Assembly (NCBI GenBank): GCA_963969395.1
Contig: OZ017796.1
Coordinates: forward strand, 36,136,243-36,200,242
DNA length: 64,000 nt
Origin: Pseudoscleropodium purum
Taxonomy: Eukaryota > Streptophyta > Bryopsida > Hypnales > Brachytheciaceae
Reading direction: 5' to 3'
Below, one piece after another: positions 23,862 to 34,462 of this stretch; within the stretch, counting starts at the first letter, position 1; each line of letters starts with the position of its first letter. The translations under genes and the position numbers were made by a program. Below the pieces are notes generated by a model that searched no databases, had not been told where the DNA came from, and worked only from the letters and a program-made list of their open reading frames with translations.

Positions 23862-24167
23862 CTTTTTCTTGGGGTGGGTGAGAGTCCTAGTTTGATTCCA
23901 GGTGCTCCGTCAGAGCAAGTTGGGTCACATACCGGTATGGAAATAGCCTACTTTTACTCTGTCATGGTTCCATTCTAGATCCCTATTCTTTTTCCTATTT
24001 TTTTTTCCTTTTCTTTTCCTCTTGGGACTTTTTTCTTTTGGGACGTTCCTTTTTCTTTTTTCTTTTTTCTTTTTATGGGGGAAGTGGTTTTAAGGTGGAG
24101 ATCTTCGGCAGTTGCTGGATTTGTAGATCTTGCCGGGTCAGTCAGGTTTTAATTAAAGATTATTGGG

Positions 24168-24233
24168 GAACAGTTGGGAACAGTTGGGAACGTTGGGGGG
24201 GGGGGGGGCGGAACGTTGGGGAACGTTGGGATT
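24168..24233 (+). repeat. G-rich tract, possible G-quadruplex
   Basis: Repeated GGGAACAGTT/GGGAACGTT units lead into an uninterrupted run of about 14 G, then more GGAACGTTGGGG units. Several GGG runs separated by short loops meet the usual G-quadruplex pattern. The G run is also a likely polymerase-slippage site. Confidence 0.7.
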
Positions 24234-24791
24234 TGACACTGAGCCCACTTTCTTTCTCCTTGAATAGCTGAGTTAGATGCTGAAGTTGCTCCGGAGTTTT
24301 GAGATTGATGCTTAATTTTGTATCCTCGTTAAATTCAGACTTTTGAGAAGCATCACTTTGAGATTAGTAGGTGAGGGATTTTTTTTAGGAGTATAGGTCC
24401 ATCTGCAAAGGTGCTGTCCCCCCACCAACCAATTCCCCCTCCCCCTCTAATCAACTTGTAATCAATTAATTAGTTAGTATTTACTTATCTTGATCAAATT
24501 CATACTACGCATGATGCAAATATAAGGTGGATACCACAACTTTTAGCTAGTGTGCCTAGTTACTATTTGTAGACTAGTCAAAATTATATGTATATTTTAA
24601 TTGGAAAGGGAAAGGAGATTCAAAAGCAACAAAAAATGTGACATTTGGATACTGTATGCAAAAAGTTTTGAAGGTTCATATTTTTTTAGATAAAGGTTCT
24701 TCTACATAAATACATATTGATTTTGGAGATGTACCCAAAATGAGGAATGGTAGTTTGGAGAAGGTATGACACTTTGAGTGTACCACATTAA

Positions 24792-25254
24792 CCCTCAAAG
24801 GATATTATGGACCAAAAATGTTTGATGGATGATTTTACTATTACCTATAGAAACTAAGAACATACCTATTGGTTCAATAATTGGAGCATTTTGTTAGCTA
24901 TCTTGGTTATGGGGTATTGCATCCTTCAAGAATTAATATATCCTTGATTCATGTGACTTTGACCTTGTTTGCTTTTGAAATTCATATGAGTTTTATATAT
25001 TCATAGAAAGTTTAGTTGGTCCTAAAGGATAGTGCTCAACTTTTGAAAAGTGGCAGTTGTAAGATTTCTTTTGAAACTTCTAGCTTCTTATGTATTTATG
25101 AATAATAAACTTATTTTAACCCTTGAAGGAAGTTGAGGCTAAAAGTAGTTGATGGATGACTTCATTGTTCAAAGTAGAAACAAAGAATGTCAACCTATTA
25201 GTCTAATAATCAGAGTAGTTCTTGTGACTACCTTGGTAATGTGGGCCTTATTCT
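24792..25254 (+). repeat. Two tandem copies of the GATGGATGACTTC repeat
   Basis: The copy starting at 24792 (CCCTCAAAGGATATTATGG, preceded by TTAA) and the copy starting at 25120 (CCCTTGAAGGAAGTTGAGG, preceded by TTAA) share 'gttgatggatgacttcattgtt'-type blocks and 'tctaataatc'. They lie head-to-tail about 330 bp apart, immediately left of TTAA-type copy B. Confidence 0.55.
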
Positions 25255-25258
25255 TTAA

Positions 25259-27062
25259 ACTCTAAAGGTTTTTGACTATATTTCACCCAAAACTATCTAA
25301 AACTATTATTTCCAGTACAAGTACCAAATTTTAGAAAAAAATCACATTATTGGACACATGCAATCATAAAATCTTCTAGTACAATGGTTTGAGATGATGT
25401 GAAAACAAATTCAAAAATTTTCACCATGTAGATTGGAAGCTATTAGTGTTTGAATTGACAAAAAAAAAATTGGGGGCATTGTGGAAAATTGGCCAGTTGG
25501 GTAGCTTCAGTTCGCATTTCGCAATGTCATATTTGTATAAAAAATGTCAAAAACGGTGGTGCTTCTTTGGATTCATTCATCAAGGCAAGTTGGCTACATG
25601 AAAAAATTTAGATCATTTGGAATTGTTAAATACATAGAAAAAAAACACTAAAAGAAAATGAAGTTTTTTGCAACTATAGTGTGCAACTCGTTTTATAGTG
25701 GCATAGGATGTTTGCAACTAGATGACAATTTAGAGCCTATAGTTGCAATGAACAAGTTGCATTAGTTACAATCTAGTTGCGGATTTTTTGAAATCCAACA
25801 ACATGCAAAGAACTTCATCCTTCTCTGCAACTTGTTTGCAATTTGTAGATTTGTAAATTTGTAAATATATTAATCTCAATGATTTATAGATTTCAAAATT
25901 TCATATCTACCTTCTTTCTAGATTTTATAATATTAGAACTACCTTTTTTTTAGATTTTAGAATTTCAAATCTACTTTTTTCTTAGATTTCAAAATTTTAC
26001 ATATACCTCTTTCTAGATTTTAAATGTACCTTCTTCTTAGATTTTAAAATTTCTTGAATATTAGTTATTTTTTTATTTTCACAAATTATAGAAATCTTAG
26101 AATTCTATCAAAAGAATTCATTGTTTAGGATTCTAGCTACTTACAAGTGTTATATGTTCAATCTAATGGTACTCTTTTACAATTGATATGGGACAATTGA
26201 TATAGGACAAATGGGAATGAACTTTGAAAGCAACTAGGAAACAACTAGTGTGCAACTACAAAACAACTAGAAAAGAACTATGGTCATTTTTTAGTTGCAT
26301 GATAGTTGTATAGGACACTAGTTGTTTTCTAGTCATTTTTTGCAACTATAAAATGACTACTTTGCAACTAAAACAATGTATAAATGTTGTAAAACAATTA
26401 CATTAGATTTGATGCTAATAGAGAGGAAACTAGTTGTATAACACTAGTTACATAGGAGACTGATTCTATAATAGTGGGTTTTGTTAGAGATGTTTTTTCT
26501 TCTAGTGAAATAGTAAGTAGAAAGAAAAAGAGAATGATTCAAAATACTAAATTGTTTAGAATTTATTTATGGAATTGAAAAATGTCAATCCCAATGGTTG
26601 TAATGTTGTAACAAACAATCTACATCCAATATTTGTTTGTTTTTTCAAAAATATTGAAAATTGATTTAAATAAAGGAATTCAACATTTATTTTAGAATAG
26701 AAATTCTCTAACTATCTACAAACTAAACCTTACTCATAACTTTAATTTCATTAATCAAAATAGAATGATTCAAAGCTTTCCATCTATATATAAATCTAAA
26801 AAATATATAAATTTTTTTATTTATTTAAAAAGTGATTTTTGAAGAAGTTTTTTGAGTTATCCAAGTAGCTCGCCAAATGATGAAAATTACATATTATACA
26901 AGAACTTTTTAATCATATAGTCAAAAGTTATGAAAATATTTAGGTCTTACAACTACTCCTTGGGCACATGTTGCATAAAAATTTCAAAGGAAAAATATCT
27001 AATTGTAGTGAGTTGCTCCAAATTGTTATGTTGCCAAAATTTGTCATTTGTTCCTTTAGGGT
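25259..27062. mobile_element. TTAA-type (piggyBac-like) MITE family, copy B, interrupted
   Basis: Begins ACTCTAAAGG after TTAA (25255-25258) and ends with the reverse complement of ACCCTAAAGGAACAAATG before TTAA (27063-27066). Without the nested 862-bp element and its 3-bp duplication it is about 939 bp, close to copy A (960 bp), with which it aligns. No coding capacity. Confidence 0.65.
25646..26507. mobile_element. Non-autonomous CACTA element nested in TTAA-type copy B
   Basis: Starts CACTAAAAGAAAA and ends TTTTCTTCTAGTG, whose reverse complement is CACTAGAAGAAAA. It is flanked by AAA on both sides (25643-25645, 26508-26510), fitting the 3-bp duplication of CACTA transposons. The interior is packed with TTGCAACTA/TAGTTGCAA motifs in both orientations, like En/Spm subterminal repeats. 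The uninterrupted equivalents of the site are visible at about 6485 (aggaaaaaaatagtaagt) and about 40970, which supports the exact boundaries. It encodes nothing and needs a transposase in trans. Confidence 0.85.
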
Positions 27063-27066
27063 TTAA

Positions 27067-29150
27067 TGATTAAAGTAGTATGTTTGTATGGATTTGCATT
27101 CATTTAGAGATTTTAGTTCACACACTAAAGTCTTGTGAGCTTCACATGACAATAACAAGGGTTTTATTTCCTAATGAATTGCAACATCATCTTCAGTATT
27201 TTATTGTGAATTTTTGAAAAATATATTTTTACCTTTTAAATTCTTTTGCATTTCAAGATTTTAATATGGTCACTTTTGAGTCAAAATTTTTTAGAAAATA
27301 AAGTGAAATTAGTAATTGTAAACTAAACTTGGGTTGATAACTAGCACACCAACAATCAAAATTTAAATCCACTAGGTTAAAGGCTTATACATCTTGTATT
27401 AATTACCATGAATATTTTAGAAAGGATAAAATACTAAAAAATAAAGGAGTGCATTATTGTATTAGGATACTAGAAGGTCAGAAGAAGAAGGGTAGAAAGT
27501 TATTAAAATGTATTTTCTATGTTGTAAAAGATGAACTATTATTCCATGGCATTCAACGACCAAAAAATCATTAAATGGGAATCTCTCTCTAGTACTTCAA
27601 TACTTATAGAAAATTGTTTTTTGGAACTTGAACACTCAATCGTTTTTTTTAAATGCATCCAAACTTCTTCATGCAATCAAATTATATTACTAAATTTGTA
27701 GTGAATAGTGACATTTAAGAAACCAATTATGTGCACAAACAAGTCAAAGGTGAAATCATGGTCTTTGAGCAATACTTCAAAAATAACAAATCTGAAATTT
27801 TAGAGGTTAATCAAGTTTTTACATTCACAAATCAATAAAGTTTGAGTCTTTAGTTATATTTAAATTCAATTTTCAATGTTTCTAAGAAAAAGGTGGAAAC
27901 TTGCAAACTGCTTATCATTTATTTCCACACTTAAAATTGAGATTTTTCAAATCCTTATACAAGTCATAATAATTTAGTGTACTATATGATGCCTTCTTTT
28001 TGTTTAATTTTTTAAAAGAGAATGAATATGAATTATTTTGAAACTAACTTTTTGTACATATTCAAAACTTATTTTAACACAATGTCTTTTTATACAAGTA
28101 TCAAGTCACATTGATATTTTAATAAAAAATTTGAAAGATGAAACCTCTCAATTTGGAAATAGTTGAATAAATATATTCCATCTCATTCTAACTACTAAGC
28201 CATCTTGCAATCTACTTTACCAAAGAATTTAAATAGAAAATTAATATGGTAAAATTTATTTATTCTCAATTTCTTTAAATTTTTGGACAATGTATTAGAA
28301 AATGATAGTATTGGATATTTTTTTTATCAAACACAGAAGATCATGGTCCTTTAATACTTAAATTTATAGACTTTTAAATTTAAAAAAATAGAGCTTCATA
28401 TTGTTGTGCACAATTGTGGATGATTGTATAACAAGGAAGAGATATCAATTTTTTAAAATTTATATTTCAAATAAATTTTTTGACAATGCTGGTAAAGAAA
28501 AAGACTTTGCAAACAATCTAACAGAAGAAAAAAAATAGTTAACTACAAGTTACAAAGATCATTGGTGGAATCAATATTCATTCATGATTCTTTTAATAAA
28601 AATAAAAAAACTAAAACTAAAAATTTTGAATGGAAATTGGTTAAATGTAGATGGAGAAAAGGGCAAAATTGAATGAAAGTAAATGAAATTTAGATGACAA
28701 TGATAATGATTGAAATCTTTTAAAAATAGCATAAACCACTTTATATTGGTTTGAACACTTTTAGTAGCATACTTTACAAATTCGTAAAACTTTAAAACTA
28801 ATGGATGTTTGTAATATTGTACCAATATATTAACTAATATAGATCCCTTTAACACTATTGAAGTCCCCAAAACATAAGTTTAAATCAAAGAATTAACCTT
28901 TATCTAAGTCAATGCAATAAGGCTACCTTATCTTTTCAACATTCTTTATACAATGTAACACTGGAGCTCTCTTCAAGTTAGCATTGTGAGGATGTTGTAG
29001 ACTAGAATAGTCCTATGGATGCACATATTGGTCTAACAATTGTAAAATTTTGGTGACTACTTTGGTCATGGGTCTACGTTCTTATAGGGTTAAAATGAAC
29101 CCTACATGTAGTTAATAGTAGGAACCCTATTGCTAATCAATGGTAGGACC
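27067..29150. other. AT-rich spacer
   Basis: No gene recognised. The fourth GATGGATGACTTC-family fragment lies at about 28985-29080 ('ttttggtgactactttggtc'). The open frame at 28571-28870 is low-complexity Phe/Ile/Lys text. Confidence 0.4.
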
Positions 29151-29159
29151 CTACAACTA

Positions 29160-31535
29160 CACTAAAATTGGTAAATAGTGTTGGCTACACTAATTGTGAT
29201 TTGCAATGTTTGTGTTAGAACATTATTTATCCATTCTAACACTATTTTAGCTCTATAGTAAAATTTGGTCATATTAACATTATTATAAGAGTGCATTTAG
29301 TGTTAGATGGGAATAAAATATAGAATTTGGAATGGTGTTGAAATAGACAATGAAATGCTGAATTAATCAATGAAATGTTGAAATAAACAATGAAATGTTG
29401 GAATAAACAATGAGATGCTAAAATAAACAATGAAATACTGAAATAGACAATGAAATGTTGAAATGCTGAAATTTTTCATAGTGTATGTATAAGTTGCTAA
29501 ATATAGCAACAATAAAAAATACTACATAATAATCCTACTTATAGGCCAAAAATTTGAGGGAAAAAATAGTAAAATATCAAAAAGGATTTTTAAACTGCCT
29601 TATTGAAATTGGACAGTTCTTGCCCTTGAAAGTATTGCAAATGTTTTGTAATTATCTCTTGGAGATGTGGAAACAATTGTTCTACACTCAAAGATTCATC
29701 AAGTCCTAATACCAAGCCACAACAAATCATTGCTTTTCTAGCATATGAGATGTTGTCACAATCCACCTCTCGATTAACATCTTCTACACTATCAACATCC
29801 AATTGTAGAAAAAAATGTTTTCTAGGATTTGTCAACTTCTTTAACCATTGTCCATCTGTTCGGGGTGCATTTTGTTGTATCAATTCAATTTTTTTGGCTT
29901 TCCACTATCTTGTCCATGTATCTTTGATTTTTGAAATGAGGAATGTATCTGATGGTTGGCAAAGGTGAGTAGAACATGGAGGCAGAAATTTAAAAATTGT
30001 GTTTTTGGCAGCTAGGACAACATCCAATCTAGGGGGTACAATATGATCACTACAATTATCAAGCTATATGATTTTCATACGTTGATGGAGATTGGCTTGA
30101 TATGCATGAGGTTCCAAAAAGTTTTTAGTGAAGATGGTTTGGTCCATCCAATCTTTAGGTTCCGTTCTATAGGAAACCCCAAGAATATTATCAATCAAAC
30201 CCCATATAGGATAGTTCTTATTTTCATTTGAGAAAATGAGCATAGGAACTTCTATTGTGGCACGACAGCCACTTGAAATGCGAACCACCATGGTCATGGA
30301 CTCCCCCACTTGAGACAACTTCAACGTATTTGATAATGGTATCTCTCCAAAACCCTAAAGTTTAGCCATTGTCAAGATTGACAACAAAATGTATTTCATT
30401 TAGGTTTTTCATAAGATTTTCATCGAATTCTCTAAATGAAAATCTTCTTTATAAGACCTCCAGATGGAAGGCGGTTTGCATTTTGATTTGAAGTTTTTTT
30501 TCAAGGTTACAAGTTAAACGACCACGATGGGATATGACTATATTGTGGTCATCTATGAATTGATGGACTCAATTTGTTGTGATTTTGTTGACCAACAAAA
30601 TATTGTCTTTAAGATCAATAGAATGGGCTATGAAAATGGACTAAAGAGCTACAAGAATAGAAAGGGCCAATTCATGAAGTAGGCAAGAGGAAAATTTGAC
30701 ACCTGATTTGTGAAGGTGGTTGAATTCTTCAAGTAATATAGGGTACAAATATTACACCCATTTGCTCTTTTTTTTGCTTCAACCTAGTCTAGCTTTTAGA
30801 GAATGGCACCTCCTTTTGTCCAATCGGCTTTGGCTACAAGAGAATGAAGTGATGTGGTCTACAATATCTTCATAGAATTGGTGACTTTGTTGCCACCAAC
30901 GGTTGATTTTTATGAGGTTAGTAGGGCGTTGGCCACGAAAGTGTTCTAGAAATGCTTAAATGACCTAAAGATAGAGCCAATGAAGTTTTGAATGGCAACA
31001 TCCTCAACCATCCAAGAAGTGATAAATCCGCGAGTGGCAATACTTGAAACTTGTTGAAGATGGTGTAGAGGGGTATGAGGAGGAATTGCGGCAAGTGGGA
31101 AGTGATCCATGGTTGGCTATAAAAAAAAGGAAAAATGTGGTTGTAAAAAAAATGAATGACAAAAAAAATAAACAATTTTTTAGAGAAAATAGAGGAGAGA
31201 AAGACAAATCCAATGGTGTCATCCAATGTTCAATTTTATACCTCAAGAAAAAGGTAGTGGTGGGAGTGTTTGAAATCAAGGTAGGAATCCACAAAGTATA
31301 AAACACCTCTCTTCTAATTTGTTCAAGGCAAGGAAGGAGTGATGGACTAGAGAACTCTTCACCTCCCTTTATAATCTCTTTAAAGCGGTCATGAAGTTTC
31401 CAAGGAAGTGTTAAAGTTTGATGGTGGAAATTAAGTGCCCCAACACTATTTACACTTAAGTTGGAAAATAATGTTGGAGGTAAAAATCAAGGAACAACAC
31501 TAATTATCACCCAACACTATTTACCAATTTTAGTG
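29160..31535 (-). mobile_element. Pogo-type Tc1/mariner DNA transposon
   Basis: A 2376-bp element with perfect 25-bp terminal inverted repeats (29160-29184 and 31511-31535), beginning CACTAAAATTGGTAAATAG, flanked by TA on both sides (29158-29159, 31536-31537). The TA duplication and the DDE_1-type transposase remnant inside place it in the pogo branch of Tc1/mariner. The perfect repeats suggest a fairly recent insertion, although the transposase is broken. A minisatellite of about 20-bp units (acaatgaaatgttgaaataa) lies at 29333-29472. The right end is about 260 bp upstream of the UPF0235 start codon, inside that gene's likely promoter. Confidence 0.9.
29590..30490 (-). pseudogene. Pogo/DDE_1 transposase, degraded
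   Basis: Read on the minus strand, segments match the DDE_1 (CENP-B/pogo) transposases common in plants and oomycetes. NEIHFVVNLDNG (30411-30376) holds the first catalytic Asp. MTMVVRIS, then WMDQTIFTKNFLEPH, follow. LDNCSDH near 30063 holds the second Asp. LPPCSTHLCQPSDTF gives the third, and TNPRKHFFLQLDVDSVEDVN lies near the C-terminus. The frame is broken: TAA follows LDNG, there is a frameshift before MTMVVRIS, and a TAG sits between DTWTR and WKAKK. No HTH domain was recognised upstream. It cannot make a full protein as read. Confidence 0.8.
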
Positions 31536-31796
31536 TAGATAATAGTGTTACGAGTTAGTATAGTATGATTTAGTGCTATTACTACAAAGTGCACTAATTG
31601 AATTAACAATTGAATTAGTAAAATTCAATAGAGAACAATTAGTCCGTCTCGCGCGAATTGAAAACTTAGGGTTTCCTGGCTTTGCCGAAGTGGGAAAGGT
31701 TCCGCTTCGCAAAACATCGATCTAATTAGGGTTTGGTCTTCTCGCACAATCTGAGATCGCGATATCGCAAGCGCGTAGTTGCGAAGGAAATTGGCT
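31536..31796 (+). promoter_or_regulatory. UPF0235 5' region with two telo-box motifs
   Basis: Directly after the pogo element the composition becomes gene-like. TTAGGGTTT occurs at 31666-31674 and 31726-31734, the plant telo-box (AAACCCTAA) typical of promoters and leaders of growth and translation genes. No clear TATA box remains between the transposon and the gene. Confidence 0.5.
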
Positions 31797-32929
31797 ATGA
31801 CACGTCCAAGTAAGAGCGCTTCTTCAAAGGCCACGGCCACTGTCGTAGTCTCGGAGAATTCTGCCATCCCAAGATGCGTCCGCTCCCTTCCTAACTCTAC
31901 GTCTGTGGCCATTTCCATCCACGCCAAACCCGGCAGCCGGTTGTCTGCAATCACTGGTGCCAATTCTCCTGTCATTTGGATCGATGCTGTGTAATTTCAA
32001 TGCTATGTATAGTACGGTACAGTACATTCCAGATTCTTCGGGAACTGGATTGCGCATCAGTCCGGGGTGTTCGATATAGTGTAGTGTGATGACACTATGA
32101 TCTCTGGAAATGTCAGGCTAATGCGCGTGATAATGTGGAATTTTTTGGCATTGTGACGTTGCGACAATGGAGTGTTGTATGTAAAATAACTGACTTACTG
32201 TATTCGATTTAGTTTAGTGTGATGATACTATGACCTCTGGAAATGTCAGGCTATTGTGCGTGATAATTTGGAACGTTGTGGCATTGTGACGTTGTGTCAA
32301 ACTGACAGCGTAGGTTTGCTTGTAAAAGCGAAACTAGTGTATTCGATTGAGTGTGGTGTGATGGCACTATGACCTCTGTGAATGTCAGGGCAATGCACGT
32401 GGAATTTTGTGGCTATGTAGTGTTGTATGTAAGATTGTGACGCAGTGACGAAATTAGAGAATACATGAAGTCGCATGAGTTAGGAAAGTGGTGTAGAATT
32501 TTTTCATACTTGTTGAATTCCTTTTTGTTTTAATCTATATTTTCTAGGGCATGCTTTGATCCTACACATTTTCTTCTTCTTATACATTTATGCTGATAGT
32601 TCTTCAGACATAGGAGACGATGCAGTAGGTGTGCAGATTGATGCTCCAGCGCGGGAAGGAGAAGCCAATGCCGCTTTGTTGGACTTCATGGCTGAGGTGA
32701 GATTGTCTGAAGCACCGGGTGTTTGCCCTAATTGTTAAATTCTTTCACCAGTCAAGCCAATTATACCGTGTTCGCTGATCCAGTGGCTTCCATGTTGCAG
32801 ATCCTGGGCGTCAAGAGGAGGCAACTGTCGTTAGGGGCAGGCTCACGGTCAAGGGAGAAGCTGGTGACGGTTGAGGGTATCGCATTGGACAAAGTGTATG
32901 AAGCGCTTTGTAAAGCAACCACAACATAA
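31797..32929 (+). CDS. UPF0235 / DUF167 family protein
   Basis: Three exons with GT-AG junctions: 31797-31956, 32608-32696 and 32801-32929, encoding 125 residues. Diagnostic segments are [16 protein letters not shown] (about 39-54), [18 protein letters not shown], and [19 protein letters not shown] with [13 protein letters not shown] at the C-terminus. These are the conserved blocks of the UPF0235/YggU-C15orf40 family, a small alpha/beta protein found from bacteria to humans with no settled biochemical role. The length matches the single-domain form. The first ~38 residues are basic and Ser-rich, compatible with an organelle presequence but not proof of one. The start is the first ATG; an upstream in-frame TTG at 31779 was not used. 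Intron 1 (31957-32607) holds a triplicated segment. Confidence 0.9.
32065..32455 (+). repeat. Triplicated segment inside UPF0235 intron 1
   Basis: Three direct copies of about 125-140 bp start near 32070, 32210 and 32345. Each has a version of 'tagtgtgatgacactatga', then 'ctctggaaatgtcaggcta', then 'gcgtgataatgtggaa', then 'ttgtgacg'. They diverge by point changes and small indels. Confidence 0.8.
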
Positions 32930-33548
32930 CTTGGAAAACAAGCAATGTTCTCTTAGTGAGCACGTTGACACTATAGCAAGGGCCATGATTATATACGAGG
33001 TCCCATTACCTAATTTGGGCTACTATAAAACATCGGTGCTATTGAAGGTTCATACTCTCACCAATTAATGGATCAACTAGAGTCTATCGGTACTCTCCAA
33101 GGTTGAAATTCACTTGGATTCTAGAAAATAGAATCATGAGGAAGGGTATTTATTTCTACACTCCATTGTGTACATCATTGTCAAAGTCTTCTTAGAGGTT
33201 CAGTTTTACAATGTTATGGCAAGTAGCACAACTTTCACTCATGAACAAAAATGCTATGTCAATTTATACTTCTTCTTTATCTCAATTTTGTAGAGTTCAA
33301 GCCTAAAAGATCATTTGCTTTTTCATTGGGATGTCATCTTTTATATGCCACATAGCTTGTCCCAAGTTAGCCCCAATATTTATTTTGTCCTCCTTTTTTA
33401 GCTTTTAGAATATGTCAAGTTAGTGTTATATTTGGTGAAGAATTTATTGTGTGTGAAAGGTCTAAGTGAATAGTGAATTGTTTTGCCTTTGATTCTACGT
33501 GCATCTTTGCAAATGGAAAAATATTTCATATAAATGGTTGATCATCCA
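32930..33548. other. 3' flank of the UPF0235 gene
   Basis: Presumed 3' UTR and spacer. I see no second gene. Confidence 0.4.
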
Positions 33549-33552
33549 TTAA

Positions 33553-34458
33553 CCCCTAAAGGACCATCGTCTCGTTAGGGGACAAATGGGATTTTGGCCA
33601 GGTACCTATAGGCTGAAATTATTTCTAGATTTTTTGAAATTTTTTTTGAAGATATAGAAATTGATTAGCTTTGTGGGAAAATAATTTTTTTTCCAATCAA
33701 TGCCTGGGAACAAAAGTTATGTCCAAATAAGCTCAAAACAAGGGATAGTGGGTAATAAAGAAAATTTAAAAAATTTAATTTTTTTTCCCTCATAGATTAT
33801 ATTTTTGTATATATAGAAAGCCTTGATTCATTACATTTGGATTCTTTATGAAAAAGTTATGGAAAATCTTGTTTCTTGGGTAGCTAGAGCATCTTTTTGA
33901 AAAAATAACTTGTAGGATTCAATTCTAAATGCAATTTTTCAAATTTTTCAAATTTTTTTTTTTGCATGATTTATCTAACTTGTAAGAACAATCTTACCAT
34001 TGGGATTAGTGCATTTTAATTCCATTTTAGAGATATTAATAATTTAGAATTTCCTTCTATTTCATACCTACTTCTACTTAACAATTTTTTAAAGAATAAA
34101 AATTAAGTTATTTGAAATTATCATTTTTTTCCCTAGACTCTCAACTCAATTCTATACTATAAAGGTTTAAGGCTCAAAACTCTATAGTGCAAAAAATTAA
34201 AGTTAAAAATGTTCAAAGTCAAAAAAGCTAGTCCTGTAATGTAATGAAAAATTTGTTTTGTTTACTTTAAATGCAAATATCTTGCAATCTATGTGGTCAA
34301 AAATTTTGAAATTTTTCTACACATTTTCATAATATTTAGGTATAAGATCCTACGATTAGATGTGAAAAAAAACAATTTTTCATTTTTTTAATCTTTTGCT
34401 ATAGAAATGGCAGTTTTGAGTATTTTTGGGCAGAAAAAAGACCTTGGTCCTTCAGGGT
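33553..34458. mobile_element. TTAA-type (piggyBac-like) MITE family, copy D, inverted
   Basis: A 906-bp element flanked by TTAA on both sides (33549-33552, 34459-34462). The left end CCCCTAAAGGACCATCG matches the reverse complement of the right end, ACCCTGAAGGACCAAGG, over 13-14 bases. Read from the minus strand it aligns with the start of copy A, for example 'cacatagattgcaagata' near 34290. A TTAA target with CCCT-type ends points to piggyBac-like mobilisation; no transposase is encoded. Confidence 0.7.
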
Positions 34459-34462
34459 TTAA

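Noticed and set aside
23880..23925. tRNA-like 3' half (agtttgattccaggtgctccg)
   Set aside because: It resembles a B box and acceptor strand, but no D arm or anticodon arm precedes it; instead there is a poly(T) tract. Not a tRNA.
31004..31306. Open frames on both strands at the right end of the pogo element
   Set aside because: Lys-rich or Phe/Ser-rich low-complexity text inside the transposon, with no HTH or catalytic motif.
29160..31535. Calling the CACTA...TAGTG-ended element a CACTA transposon
   Set aside because: The flanking 3-mers do not match (cta against tag) but TA does, and the encoded remnant is DDE_1/pogo, so Tc1/mariner is the better class.
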